Source of the DNA: Secundilactobacillus kimchicus JCM 15530 | GTDB taxonomy: Bacteria > Bacillota > Bacilli > Lactobacillales > Lactobacillaceae | DNA length: 64,000 nucleotides | Assembly (NCBI RefSeq): GCF_001433995.1 | Contig: NZ_AZCX01000008.1 | Coordinates: forward strand, 1 to 64,000 | Direction: 5' to 3' | Part shown: positions 1 to 10,206 of the stretch, one piece after another | Layout of the letters: the number at the start of each line of letters is the position of its first letter | Position numbering within the stretch: position 1 is the stretch's first letter | Program-made: the position numbers and the translations under genes | Notes under the pieces: model-generated | What the model saw: only the letters and a program-made list of their open reading frames with translations | Told to the model about the DNA's origin: nothing | Databases searched by the model: none

Positions 1-3000
1 AAGCCGCTTCGCTTGCACCTGCCGCAGCACTTGAGGCATCTGAAGCGTTACTCGTGGCCGTTGAGGTATCTTGGGCCACACTCGCAGCTGAGCTTGCTTG
101 ACTCGCTGCGCTTGAAGCTGTGGACGCCGCACTGGACGCCTTACTTTCAGCGCTTGAAGCTGCCGATGCAGCGTCTGAGGCAGCATCTGAAGCCTTACTT
201 GCTGCTGTTGAGGCACTGTTAGCCGCACTCGCAGCACTTGAAGCCACACTTGCAGCACTGGAGGCTGCTGATCCCGCACTTGAAGCGGCTGAACTATCGC
301 CTGCTGCAATTGCTGAACTGGCTGCGGAAGCCGCACTTGATGCTTCTGACGCCGCACTTGATGCTTGCTCCTCAGCGGTTGACGCCTTACTTGCTTCTTC
401 ACTAGCTGTCGAGGCTGCGTTAGATGCAGCGGTTGAGGCACTATCAGCATCACTGGCTGCGCTTGAAGCATCATTTGAGGCCGAACTGGCCGTTGAGTTC
501 GCATCCGAAATATTGGCATTACTTGGATTATCCTTGGCTAAACTATCAGCATCACTGGCTGCATTTGAGGCTGCTGATGCCTCGCTGGCAGCACTAGAAG
601 CTGCATTTGAGGCAGCTGTTGAATCGTCTTTGGCACCAGTCGCTGCCGAACTTGCATTGGAGGCAGCCGTTGAGGCTTGTGATGCATTGCTCTGGGCATT
701 GCTATCATCAGTTGCCGCAGCTGATTTGGCCGCATCAGCATTGCTGGCAGCACTACTTGCCATTGAAAAGGCATCGTTGGCCGCAGAAGCTGCACTGGCA
801 GCGGTTGAAGCAGCACTTTCTGCTTTATCAGCTGCCGTTGAAGCATCTGAAGCAGCACTGCTAGCAGCAGTTGAAGCAGCGGTCGCTTCAGAAGCAGCAG
901 TTGAAGCCACGCTTGCAGCACTGGAAGCCTTTGCCACTGCGCTACTTGCGGCATCAGTATCGCCGCTAGCTGCCGCTTCACTTGCTGCCTTAGTTGCTTC
1001 GGAAGCTGCTGCACTGGCAGCGGTTGCTTCATCGTTAGCAGTTGAAGCTTTTGCCGCCTCACTCTTAGCCTTTGCAGCAGCACTGGCAGCATCTGAAGCG
1101 GCACTTTCTGCTTCACTCGTTGCCTGACTTGCCACCGTTGAAGCTTCTGTCACATCATCAATTGCTTGACTAATTGTCTTATCATTTGGATAGGCTGACG
1201 CCAGACTATTCGTTTGGTCGACTGAGTTACTAGTCGCCGTTGAACTCACTGTTGCTTCACTAGCCGCGGTCGAAGCCCGAGTGGCGTCTGAGGCAGCGTT
1301 TGAGGCATCGGCATCCGCATTGTTAGCGGCTTCGCTAGCAGTTGTGGCATCTGAATCAGCTGCCGTACTATCCGAAACGGCAGCACTTGTAGCTGCACTC
1401 GCTTCGCTTGCTGCGCTGGTAGCAGTGGCAGCAGCGCTGGAAGCAACACTCGCTTGGGTGGTTGCGATTTCCTTTGCACTAACTGCCTCACTCGCTGCGC
1501 TGGAAGCCACTAAAGCTGCGCTAGCGGCCTTGCTATTTGCATCGCTAACCACAGTCGCTGCACTGGAAGCAGTGACGGCTGCAGAATTAGCGTTTGAAGC
1601 GTAGCTTGACGCAAGATCGGTATCACCGATAGCCGCAGCCTCGCTTGCTGAGGAGGCATTTTCACTCGCAACGTTAGCGGCGCTCGTCGTCACTGCAGCG
1701 GCAGAGGCAGCTTCCGATTCAGCATCTGACGCCGTCGAAGCGGCAACTGAAGCCACCGTAGCAGCAGAGTCAGCCACCATAGCAGCGGACTGAGCAGTTG
1801 AATTAGCGCTCGAAGCTGTTTCATTAGCCGTTGTAATCGTTGGATTAGACGGATTTTCACTTGCCAGCTGATCCGTTAATGAACTTGCTGAACTAGCAAT
1901 TTCAGCCGCACTAGTAGCCGCGCTGGCAGCTTCAGAAGCTAGCTCAGCGGAACAGGACGCGTCCGTTTTGTGGGATGCCGCTGAAGCAGCGTCGTCAGTT
2001 GCTAAAACGTTCGCATCATCAGCGGTCGATGTGGCTTCAGAAGCCGTGCTGGCTGCATCCCCAGCCTTTTGCGCAGCTTGAGTAGCTTCCTCTTCAGCAT
2101 TCTTCGCCACTTCAGCTGCGTTTGATGCTGCTTGCTGAGCAGCGTTCGCATCATCAGCTGCGCTTGCCGCTTTAGCAGCGGCAGATGAAGCAGCTGATTC
2201 CTTAGCAGCCGCGTTGCTAGCCGCGATTGAAGCAGCAACCGACGCAACCCGAGCAGTAGTGGCCTGAGAATTAGCGTTTGTTAAATCTCCTTCAGCCGCA
2301 TATGAACTTGCCGCGGTAGCAGCAGCACTTGCAGTATCAGCGGCGGTAGAAGCCGCGTTTGAGGCCACTTTAGCTGCAGTAGCCGCTGAATCGGCATCCT
2401 TGGAATAGCTATCCGCAGCGCTGGCTGCTGACTGTGCCTGATCTGCTGCACTTGAAGCAGTTTGGCTTGCTGAATCTGCCTTAGTTGCAGCACTTGCAAT
2501 TATTGGATTATTGGGATTTTCCGAAGCCAATTGATCGGTTACTGTTACGGCCGAACTAGCAGCCTCACTACTGTTATTAGCAGCACTTGTTGCGCTATCA
2601 GCTGTAGATTTCGACTGATCAGCGGCTTGTTGATGGTTGTCAGCCGTAGAAGCAGATTGTTTGGCAGTTGTTGAATCAGCAGCTGCCCCGGCGGCGTCCT
2701 TCGCGGCACTATCAGTAATCGTTGCTGCGTCTGCTACTGCTTGTTGCGCAGCTTTTAACGCATCTTCAGCAGATTTCTGCGCCTCTGCCGCTTTTGCTTC
2801 TTCCGCCTCAGCCGTCTGTTGAGCTGCTACAGCACCGTCAGCCGCGGATTGAGCGGCCTGATTGGTAGTTGCAACTTTCTCAGCAGCAGTTTCTGCTAAT
2901 TCAGCACTGGCACTTGCTAATGCGTTTAGTCGATCTGCTTCAGTGACGTCACCGTTGTTGGCTGCTTTTGTTGCCGCCTCAGCTGCCGTAATAGCTGCTC

Positions 3001-6000
3001 GGGCTGCATTTGCGGCTTCCGTAGCTGCCGCCGAGGCCTTCTGACTTTCACTAACTGCTGTGTCAGCAGCAGTTTTAGCGGATTCGGCCGCCGTTGACGC
3101 GGCAGCGCTAGCCGCTTTAGCATCATCAATTGCAGCACTGGCCGTCTCATTCGCCTTAATGACGGTCTGATTAGCCGGATTATCTTTCAATAAATCAACA
3201 ATTTCGTCAGCTGCCGACTCTGTTGCGGTTGAACTGGCCTTAGCTGCGTCAGCCGCCTTTTGGGCAGCATCTGCGGCATCATTCGCCCGTTGAGAAGCAT
3301 CTTGAGCAGCAGTTAAATCGGTGCCAGCTGCTTCACTCGCTTTGTTTGCGTTACTAGTAGTATCAGTTGCTTTAGTTGCCCCTTCTTGGGCGTTCTTTGC
3401 TGCCGTTTGGGCTGCCGCTAAAGCGGCTTGGGCGGCTTGGTTAGCCAGATCAGCCGCCGTTGAAGCCGCTTTGGCCTGATCTGCTGCGGCTTTAGCAGCA
3501 GTTTCAGCCGTCGTCGCCTTTTCCTTAGCAGCAGCAACTAATGCGCCGGCTTCTGCTGCAGCGTTGGCAGCAGACAAAGCCAGGTCATTATTTGTAGCTG
3601 TGCCAATCGTATCGCCTGTCGCGGCTGCTTTCTTAGCATCAGCTGCCGCACTAGCTGCAGCCTGGTTCATGTCATTAACAGTTTTGACAGCTTCATTCGC
3701 CTCAGACACGGCTTCCTGAGCAATATCAGCCTGTTTTTGAGCTTCTGCTGCTGCCTGTTGAGCGGCTTCAGATTGATCTGCCGCTTCTTTTGCAGCACTC
3801 GTTGCTTTTGTTGCGGCATCAGCCACAACCGTATTTGTGGCGTTTGAGGCAGCGATTTGGTTGACGGCCTCGCTTGCTTCCGCAGCCGACGTTGCACTCT
3901 TTTCAGCCCCTTCCGCAGCCGTTTTAGCATCGGCAGCATCTGAGCCAGCATTTGTATTGGCCGTTGTAACACTTGTCAGATCTTGGTCTGCTGCATTCTT
4001 AGTTTCTTGAGCAGCTTCGGATTGTTGGTCCGCTAAATCAGTCCCAGTTTGCGCCGTTTCAGCCGCTTCTTGAGCATCTGTTAGCGCTTTTTGAGCATTT
4101 TGGTTAGCTATTTCGGCCGTTTCAGCCGCCGTCTTTGCATCATCCGCAGCTGATTTTGCCTCATTTGCGGCAGATTGGGCCGCTGTGTTTTGGTCAGCTA
4201 CTATTTGAGCAGCAGCGGTTGCTTCACTGGCAGCTGCCGAAGCGGTTGCCGTGTAATTTTCAGCACCCTTTAAATCACCTGTTTTTGCCGCAGCCTCAGC
4301 ATTTTTAGCAGCTTCTTGAGCCGTTTGATTAAGCGTTTCGACTTGATCTGCAGCTGATTTTGCAGTCGCTGCTGCGCTAGAAGCAAGGTCAGCCTTTGTC
4401 TTAGCGACATCTGCTGCGGATTGGGCTGCAGCAGATTGTTGGTTGGCTTCGGTGACGGCCGACTTCGCGGTGGTGGCTGCACTGGCAATCGCTACATTTT
4501 CTGCATGACTACTTTGCAACGCGTCAATGGCATCACTAGCCTGAGCCGCCGATTTTGCGCTGGCTGCTGCGTCAGAAGCCGCTTGATTTGCGTCTGAGAC
4601 ATCTTGTGCTGCATTTGTATTAGCAGCGTTCGCCGATGTTAAATCTAAATTAGCGTTGGTTTCAGCTGTCTGAGCAGCTTCTGATTGGGTCCCGGCATCC
4701 TTGATTGCTTGATCAGAAGCACCAGCTGCTTGCTTGGCATCATTTAGCGCCTGCTCAGCTTTAGCCTGAGCCGCTGCCGCATCGTCAGCGGCTTGTTTTG
4801 CAATGGCCGCTTGATCCGTTGCCTGCTTTTCAGCAGTCGCAACGTCCTTAGCTGAGATTTCGGCCTCGCTAGCCGCACTCGTTGCCTGACTTGCCAAATC
4901 AGCAGCCGCTTGATTTAACGAACTAGCCGAGTCAGTTTGTCCTTTTTGGGCTGCTTTCTTAGCTTCATCAGCCTTTGCTTGCGCTTGTTGGCTCAAATCC
5001 TGCGCATTGCTTGCTGCAGCATTTGCTTTATCAACTGCCGTTTGCGCATTTTTAGCTGCTGTAGCTGCACTAGAAGCAGCAGCAGCCGCACTTTGAGCCT
5101 GATCAGTTGCATCATCAACCGCTGTTTTTGCCGTACTTGCAGCACTGGCAACTGTGGCATTTGATCCGTGACTTGTTAACAGATCGTTGATCCCTTCAGA
5201 GGCTGTTGTTGCAGCGTCTGCACTAGACTGGGCTTGCTGAGCTGAAGCCGCAGCGTCATCAGCGGCCTTATTTGCCTGTGTGCCACTGCTTTGAGCAGCC
5301 GTTCGTGCTGCCGTTGCAACATCATCGGCCTGGCTTGCCTCAGTACTGGTCGTTGCTGCAGAATCGCTATCCGCTTGAGCAGACTTGGCAGCACTTTCAG
5401 CGGCCGTCAAAGCATTTTGCGCTTGCTGGTTTGCCGTTTCTGCTAATTCAGCAGCCTTCTTAGCATCCGCAGCCGCGTTTTGAGCTGCTTTTTCTGCTGC
5501 AGCTGCCTTTTCATTGGCAGCTGTTACAGTCGCCGCAGTCGTTGCCGCAGAGTCGGCTGCTGTTTTGGCCTGCTTATTGAGGTCAGTTGCACTGGCAGTA
5601 TCGCCCTTTGCCGCCGCATCTTTAGCAGCTTGAGCCGCCGTACTTGCTTGCTGGTTTAGCGTCGTCACTTGCGCCGCGCCCGCTGCGGCATCACTTGCTG
5701 CTTGTTTTGCAATCGCTGCTTGCTCTGCCGCCGTTGAGGCTGCAGTTGAGGCCGCAGTCGATTGCGCATTGGCATCCGAAACTGCTTGTTGTGCCGTGGT
5801 AGCCGCACTGGTCACCGTTGCGTTTTCTGCGTTGTCCTTAACAATGTCTTGAATGGCGTCGCTGGCCGCCGCAGCCGATTTTGCACTTTCCCCAGCTGCT
5901 TTAGCAGAATCTTTAGCTTCGCTGGCTGCCTTAGCAGCATTCGTATCCGACGCGCTAGCCGATGCTGCAGCCAAGTCAGAGGCGTCTTTAGACTGCTGAG

Positions 6001-8662
6001 CACCTTCGGAAGCAGTGTTAGCCTCACTGTTAGCCGTTTCAGTATCCTTAACTGCGGCTTGGGCTTTTTTCAAAGCCGCTTGAGCGGCATCGTTAGCAGC
6101 GCTCGCAGCTTTTAAGGCACTCACAGTTGCGTCAAACGCAGGCTGTACCGCTTTTACTGCTTGAGAAGCCGCATCACTAGCGTCGTATGCCCCAAGCCGG
6201 TTATCAAAATCGGAGGGTAGATCTTCCTGATCCTCGTCCCCCCGCATGATGAGTAATGTGTCATGGGCTAATTTCTGAGCTTCTTCAAGTTTCCCCTGAG
6301 CTAATAAATCCTTGATTGGATCAATGTTTGCCAGCGCTTCGTCAGCATATTCGTTATGTTTCGTTAAATATTTCTGCGCATCACTCACAGATGCCGCCGT
6401 AGATGTATTTGTTGCCGAAGCAGATGATAACGCGTTCGCCGCTGCAGTTGACTGAACCAATGCCTCACTCAGTGCTGCTTGTGCCTCGCTGTTTGCCTCG
6501 ACAATAATCGGATTGTCTGGGTTATTCTTCAGTAAATCTGCAACGCTCCCAGCTGCCGAAGACGCCATTGTCGTATTGTCAGCAACTGAACCAGCTGTTG
6601 TAACCGTTGATCCAGCAATCGTAGCAACTGAATCAGCTGACTCACTGGCCTGCTTTAAATACCCTGCAATTTCATCTCCATTAGCACTCACGTCTGACCG
6701 AATGTCATCAATTGCCTTATTGACATCAGCCGTTATCGCGGCGTCGATTGCCTTTTGGCTCGCATCTGCACCAGCATCTGCTGCTGTCTTAGCAATTTGA
6801 GCGGCAGTTGTCGCACTGACCGTCGCATCACTGATGGTCTGATTTCCAGCGGTAACGGTCTGCGACTCTGCCACAGCCTCGGATGCCGCTGCACTTGCCG
6901 CACCGTAGTATTTAGTTGCATCATCTAGGCTACCAGCGTTTGCGGCTTCAACCGCAGAACTTGCTGCAGATGAGGCAGCTGCCGCATTAGCTGCTAGTGA
7001 GTCTGCTGCACTCTTAACAGAGGCGTAGGCTGCAGCGGCACTATCCGCCGCTGCCTTAGCATTATTCGCAGCAACTGCGGCTGAGCTACTTTGATCCTGG
7101 GCTTTTTTTAGCTCATCTAAGGCAATGCTAGTAGCTGGTCGATACTGCCCAGCACTGTCCATCTGAGCAGTATCATTTTTTTGGATAGCCGCTGAAGCGG
7201 CATCTGCACTACTTTTAGCAGCAGCCGCTGATTTCTGAGCTTCTGAAGCCGCTTTACTTGCAGCTGTCACGTTATCCGCCGCACTCAATAACGCTTCCTG
7301 AGCATTCGAATTAGCCAACGAAGCGGCCGTTGAAGCGGCAGCCGCAGATTCCAAAATTGGTATTGCAGCAACCGCTGTTTGAGCCGCTTTTAAAGCGTCT
7401 TGAGCGGTTTGATTGGCCTGGGCAGCGGCCGTGCTCTGAGCGGCTATAGCGTCAGCAGCTGCTTTAACCGTCTCAATCGTAGTGTCTAGTGCAGTACTCG
7501 CCGCTTGATACACAGATAACCTGGGCGTTATCTGTGTGTTAACCAGCGATATAATGCCCTGAGTATCGGCGTCCACTTGCTTTTGATTTCCCGAAACGGC
7601 CATACTTTGAAGCTCAACGTATTGCATTTGAACAATAGCATTCGTTTGGCTCATAGCTGCCACTGCACTAGAAGTTGAAGCAACCGTACTCGATACGGCC
7701 GCAGCTACGGAAGACGCTTGAACCGCTGTGGACTTTACAGCACTCAACTGTGAATTAGCACTATCAACTGCCGCACTAGCGGTTGATGCTGCGCTTTGAA
7801 CCGCAGCATTACTTGCATTGGAGGCCAATATTTTCTGAATCTCAGCATAGGCACTTGCCGCTGAACTAGCAGCCGCACTAATTTGACTGACCGCTGCACT
7901 GGCAGCACTGGCGTAACTCGTAGCATCTTTAGGTCCTTGTGACGCCTGGCTGGTGACTTCGGCCACCATCGAAGCAAGTGAGATGGCCATAGATATTGCT
8001 TGAGAAGTAGCTGCAGCGGAACTCGCACTTACACCGGTACTAGCGGCACGCAACATTTTAGTCTGCGGTGATTTTACTGCAACTGAGGCCGTAGAAAGGT
8101 TACTAGACTTTTCCACACTACCCTGCGTTGCTTCACTGGACGCCAAAGTGGACAAGCTGGATTGCCCTGAATCTTGGCTGCCAGTTTGTCCTGATTGAGT
8201 GGTTTCAGTCGAGGATGAGGCAACATCAGTAGTTGCCGAACTCGTTGACTGACTCGTTGCCGAACTTACACTTGTACTGCTTGCTGGTACGACACTTGTT
8301 GTTTCACTGCTAGTCTGAGTCGCTGTACCAGAATCTGGAGCACTTGCTGGCATAATATCGCCTAACCCAGTGCTGCCATTCAAAACCGGTGCACTATCGG
8401 TCTGTTCTCCAGGCGCCAACGTCACGGTGTCGCTACTCTGAAGCTGAGCGCTCGCTGACTCACTATCCTGGCTACTCTGCGCCACTTCTGAACTAGAAGT
8501 TGCCACAGTATCGGCCTTAGCCGTTGGTGCCGTTGCGACACCCAAGGCTAAAGCAACCGAAAAAGCGGACGCAAATATCCAGCTTTTACCAGCTTTATAC
8601 ATTTTAAAATGGCCGTTTTTGGCCCCTTTTTCGCGTTTTAAATTTTGTAGGTGCATAAACAT
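1..8662 (-). CDS. Giant Ala/Ser-rich repeat surface adhesin, KxYKxGKxW signal (3' end outside window)
   Basis: The frame is open from the ATG at 8662 to the window edge, at least 2887 codons. It was read directly over most of its length and spot-checked elsewhere, with no stop found. A GAGGGGG ribosome site lies 9 bases upstream. Residues 20-28 read KMYKAGKSW, the KxYKxGKxW signal motif linked to accessory-Sec-exported serine-rich glycoproteins, followed by a hydrophobic core and a TAKAD-like cleavage site near residue 50. Residues about 50-200 are Ser/Thr-rich. The rest is almost entirely Ala, Ser, Thr, Asp, Gln and Lys and is probably a long helical or coiled-coil stalk with an exact 221-residue repeat. 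The gene follows two glycosyltransferases by 29 bp, so Ser/Thr O-glycosylation is likely. No secA2, secY2 or asp genes are in the window. The wall anchor, if any, lies outside. The class is confident; the ligand is unknown. Confidence 0.9.
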   Translation of the reverse strand, partial: MFMHLQNLKREKGAKNGHFKMYKAGKSWIFASAFSVALALGVATAPTAKADTVATSSSEVAQSSQDSESASAQLQSSDTVTLAPGEQTDSAPVLNGSTGLGDIMPASAPDSGTATQTSSETTSVVPASSTSVSSATSQSTSSATTDVASSSTETTQSGQTGSQDSGQSSLSTLASSEATQGSVEKSSNLSTASVAVKSPQTKMLRAASTGVSASSAAATSQAISMAISLASMVAEVTSQASQGPKDATSYASAASAAVSQISAAASSAASAYAEIQKILASNASNAAVQSAASTASAAVDSANSQLSAVKSTAVQASSVAAAVSSTVASTSSAVAAMSQTNAIVQMQYVELQSMAVSGNQKQVDADTQGIISLVNTQITPRLSVYQAASTALDTTIETVKAAADAIAAQSTAAAQANQTAQDALKAAQTAVAAIPILESAAAASTAASLANSNAQEALLSAADNVTAASKAASEAQKSAAAAKSSADAASAAIQKNDTAQMDSAGQYRPATSIALDELKKAQDQSSSAAVAANNAKAAADSAAAAYASVKSAADSLAANAAAASSAASSAVEAANAGSLDDATKYYGAASAAASEAVAESQTVTAGNQTISDATVSATTAAQIAKTAADAGADASQKAIDAAITADVNKAIDDIRSDVSANGDEIAGYLKQASESADSVATIAGSTVTTAGSVADNTTMASSAAGSVADLLKNNPDNPIIVEANSEAQAALSEALVQSTAAANALSSASATNTSTAASVSDAQKYLTKHNEYADEALANIDPIKDLLAQGKLEEAQKLAHDTLLIMRGDEDQEDLPSDFDNRLGAYDASDAASQAVKAVQPAFDATVSALKAASAANDAAQAALKKAQAAVKDTETANSEANTASEGAQQSKDASDLAAASASASDTNAAKAASEAKDSAKAAGESAKSAAAASDAIQDIVKDNAENATVTSAATTAQQAVSDANAQSTAASTAASTAAEQAAIAKQAASDAAAGAAQVTTLNQQASTAAQAAKDAAAKGDTASATDLNKQAKTAADSAATTAATVTAANEKAAAAEKAAQNAAADAKKAAELAETANQQAQNALTAAESAAKSAQADSDSAATTSTEASQADDVATAARTAAQSSGTQANKAADDAAASAQQAQSSADAATTASEGINDLLTSHGSNATVASAASTAKTAVDDATDQAQSAAAAASSAATAAKNAQTAVDKANAAASNAQDLSQQAQAKADEAKKAAQKGQTDSASSLNQAAADLASQATSAASEAEISAKDVATAEKQATDQAAIAKQAADDAAAAQAKAEQALNDAKQAAGASDQAIKDAGTQSEAAQTAETNANLDLTSANAANTNAAQDVSDANQAASDAAASAKSAAQASDAIDALQSSHAENVAIASAATTAKSAVTEANQQSAAAQSAADVAKTKADLASSAAATAKSAADQVETLNQTAQEAAKNAEAAAKTGDLKGAENYTATASAAASEATAAAQIVADQNTAAQSAANEAKSAADDAKTAAETAEIANQNAQKALTDAQEAAETAQTGTDLADQQSEAAQETKNAADQDLTSVTTANTNAGSDAADAKTAAEGAEKSATSAAEASEAVNQIAASNATNTVVADAATKATSAAKEAADQSEAAQQAAAEAQKQADIAQEAVSEANEAVKTVNDMNQAAASAAADAKKAAATGDTIGTATNNDLALSAANAAAEAGALVAAAKEKATTAETAAKAAADQAKAASTAADLANQAAQAALAAAQTAAKNAQEGATKATDTTSNANKASEAAGTDLTAAQDASQRANDAADAAQKAADAAKASSTATESAADEIVDLLKDNPANQTVIKANETASAAIDDAKAASAAASTAAESAKTAADTAVSESQKASAAATEAANAARAAITAAEAATKAANNGDVTEADRLNALASASAELAETAAEKVATTNQAAQSAADGAVAAQQTAEAEEAKAAEAQKSAEDALKAAQQAVADAATITDSAAKDAAGAAADSTTAKQSASTADNHQQAADQSKSTADSATSAANNSSEAASSAVTVTDQLASENPNNPIIASAATKADSASQTASSAADQAQSAASAADSYSKDADSAATAAKVASNAASTAADTASAAATAASSYAAEGDLTNANSQATTARVASVAASIAASNAAAKESAASSAAAKAASAADDANAAQQAASNAAEVAKNAEEEATQAAQKAGDAASTASEATSTADDANVLATDDAASAASHKTDASCSAELASEAASAATSAAEIASSASSLTDQLASENPSNPTITTANETASSANSTAQSAAMVADSAATVASVAASTASDAESEAASAAAVTTSAANVASENASSASEAAAIGDTDLASSYASNANSAAVTASSAATVVSDANSKAASAALVASSAASEAVSAKEIATTQASVASSAAATATSAASEASAATSAAVSDSTAADSDATTASEAANNADADASNAASDATRASTAASEATVSSTATSNSVDQTNSLASAYPNDKTISQAIDDVTEASTVASQATSEAESAASDAASAAAKAKSEAAKASTANDEATAASAAASEATKAASEAAASGDTDAASSAVAKASSAASVASTAASEATAASTAASSAASDASTAADKAESAASTAASAASAANDAFSMASSAASNADAAKSAAATDDSNAQSNASQASTAASNASSAATGAKDDSTAASNAASSAASEASAASNAASDADSLAKDNPSNANISDANSTASSASNDASSAASDADSASTAASNAASTASEEASKASTAEEQASSAASEASSAASAASSAIAAGDSSAASSAGSAASSAASVASSAASAANSASTAASKASDAASDAASAASSAESKASSAASTASSAASQASSAASVAQDTSTATSNASDASSAAAGASEAA
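527..6526 (-). repeat. 663-bp (221-aa) long-period protein repeat, about ten units
   Basis: A landmark of the form (D/E/S)N-P/A-x-N-x-x-I/V occurs once per unit on the minus strand. Its first dipeptide codons start at + positions 527, 1190, 1853, 2516, 3179, 3842, 4505, 5168 and 5831. Every interval is exactly 663 bp. The next landmark, at 6521, is 690 bp away, and one at 7817 is two looser units further on. A second landmark (NQxAQxAL) recurs near 4085, 4748 and 5411, again 663 bp apart. Unit sequences are strongly diverged although their length is fixed. Confidence 0.88.
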
Positions 8663-8691
8663 AGATGTAATCCCCCTCGCGGTAGCCTTCC

Positions 8692-10206
8692 CTAGCTACC
8701 GAATGCTTGCTGCCAGGCCTTAAATACAGTTGCCTCCCCATACGTTTGGGCAGTGTCAAATGCAGCTTGGCGCATTGTCTGTCTAAATGCGTCGTTGGTC
8801 AAAATTTCCGTCAACCGAGCGGCCAGAATACTGGTGCTCCCATCGTGAACTAAAAAGCCGTTTTCGCCGTCACGAATTTGTTCTTTTAAGCCGTATCGGA
8901 CATCGTAAGCAACGGCTGGGACCCCGTAACTGAACCCCTCAGTAACAGTCATTCCAAAGCCTTCCCCACTTGCGGTTTGCAGTAGCACGGCTGCGTTTTT
9001 ATAGCGTTTTGCTAACGCGTCTCCCGTCACATACTCGTCAAAAGTCACGTGCTCGGTCACTCCTAATTTGTCTGCTAACTGCTTCAGTTCAGTTAAATAC
9101 GTGGCACTAACCGGGTATCCGCGGAACTCTAAGGTGGCATCGGGCACGTTCTTAATAACGGTCGCAAACGCTTTTAACGCCTCTTCCGGTCGGCGCTCTG
9201 GCGATAGCCGACCGACCCATAAAATGTGGTGCGCCTCGCTCGACGCCGCTGGTACCCCCTCATCTAGGCGTGGTTGCTCGACTACCGTATCCGGGGCAAC
9301 AACAACGGTCAACTTGGGGAATCGGCGTTTGATATCTTGCTTTTGGGCCTCTGTTGCCACAAAAACACCAGCAAAATCTTTTGCTCGAGACTCCAGAACC
9401 GGAACGTAAGCTTCAAACAAACGCCCTTTAAGTGGCTCCTTTTCATCCACGATATGAATGTCGTGAAGGTAGGCCCACTTATTGTGAACCGCTGTGACGT
9501 CTGCCACCACGTAATCGAGACTCCGACGGTCGGAAATCACAAGTGACTCCGGATCCGTCATCAACTGTTCATTCAGGAAAAACAGAAATAGTTGATCTTC
9601 GGTGTTAAATCGAAAGTTATGCCCTTTGTAATTCAGCAACTTCCACATGGTGGCTTGAAGTTTGCCATCCACGTTCATATGCGTAATCTCAATGACCGTA
9701 TCTCCAGCCGCATTTAAAATCTTGCGAACCCCAAGTTGGCCGTCTGGATGGAAGTAATCAATTGAGGACTTAAACCCCCGCCAATCCCAATTTTCCCGAA
9801 CCGTCGTATTGCCAAACCGATCATAGTAGCTAATGTCACCAACCAATCCAACCGTTGCTGGCATCACATTAACTCGTGCGATTGGAACCCCGGCATGTTG
9901 GATAACTGAGTAGTTTGGATTGTCTGACACAATGTGGTATTGATCTAGCGGAATTTGTTTTAGTAACCGAAGCGGCTGTTCAACGCGAACTGTATCGGTG
10001 CGCCCCTGAAAGAAATCGTACATATTCAGGACCTGGGTGTGGTCTAATCCGAGTGCTACTGCATCACGAGCCAGAAACCGGTTGTAGTCCCGCGTCACGT
10101 ATTTCGCATTAGCCCCCATTTTATTAAACAACCGGGTCCGCTTCGCTTGACTATGCTCTGTACCTGAATTGAAGGCGAAGATATTTTCACTGACAAAATA
10201 ATTCAT
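8692..10206 (-). CDS. TagE/GtfA-family glycosyltransferase, probable partner subunit
   Basis: A 504-residue protein of the two-domain TagE/GtfA type: an N-terminal DUF1975-like beta-rich half (about 1-270), then a GT4 GT-B half. The E-x7-E motif (EGFGMTVTE) is present. In the phosphate-binding loop, GRLSPERRPEE carries Arg where the catalytic relatives have Lys (R-x4-EK). It is paralogous to the upstream gene over its whole length, and its ATG overlaps that gene's TAA (TAATG), implying coupled translation and probably a heterodimer. In L. plantarum two such paralogues, GtfA and GtfB, are both needed for protein O-glycosylation; in streptococcal accessory-Sec systems GtfB is a chaperone for GtfA. 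The adhesin starts 29 bp downstream, which makes it the likely substrate. The substituted Lys suggests, but does not prove, the non-catalytic role. Confidence 0.82.
   Translation of the reverse strand: MNYFVSENIFAFNSGTEHSQAKRTRLFNKMGANAKYVTRDYNRFLARDAVALGLDHTQVLNMYDFFQGRTDTVRVEQPLRLLKQIPLDQYHIVSDNPNYSVIQHAGVPIARVNVMPATVGLVGDISYYDRFGNTTVRENWDWRGFKSSIDYFHPDGQLGVRKILNAAGDTVIEITHMNVDGKLQATMWKLLNYKGHNFRFNTEDQLFLFFLNEQLMTDPESLVISDRRSLDYVVADVTAVHNKWAYLHDIHIVDEKEPLKGRLFEAYVPVLESRAKDFAGVFVATEAQKQDIKRRFPKLTVVVAPDTVVEQPRLDEGVPAASSEAHHILWVGRLSPERRPEEALKAFATVIKNVPDATLEFRGYPVSATYLTELKQLADKLGVTEHVTFDEYVTGDALAKRYKNAAVLLQTASGEGFGMTVTEGFSYGVPAVAYDVRYGLKEQIRDGENGFLVHDGSTSILAARLTEILTNDAFRQTMRQAAFDTAQTYGEATVFKAWQQAFGS

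Noticed and set aside
120-1127. Plus-strand frame of 335 Ala/Leu/Glu-rich residues, and similar ones across 1-8 kb
   Set aside because: Antisense shadow of the adhesin; repetitive GCA/AGC codons keep several frames open. No SD.
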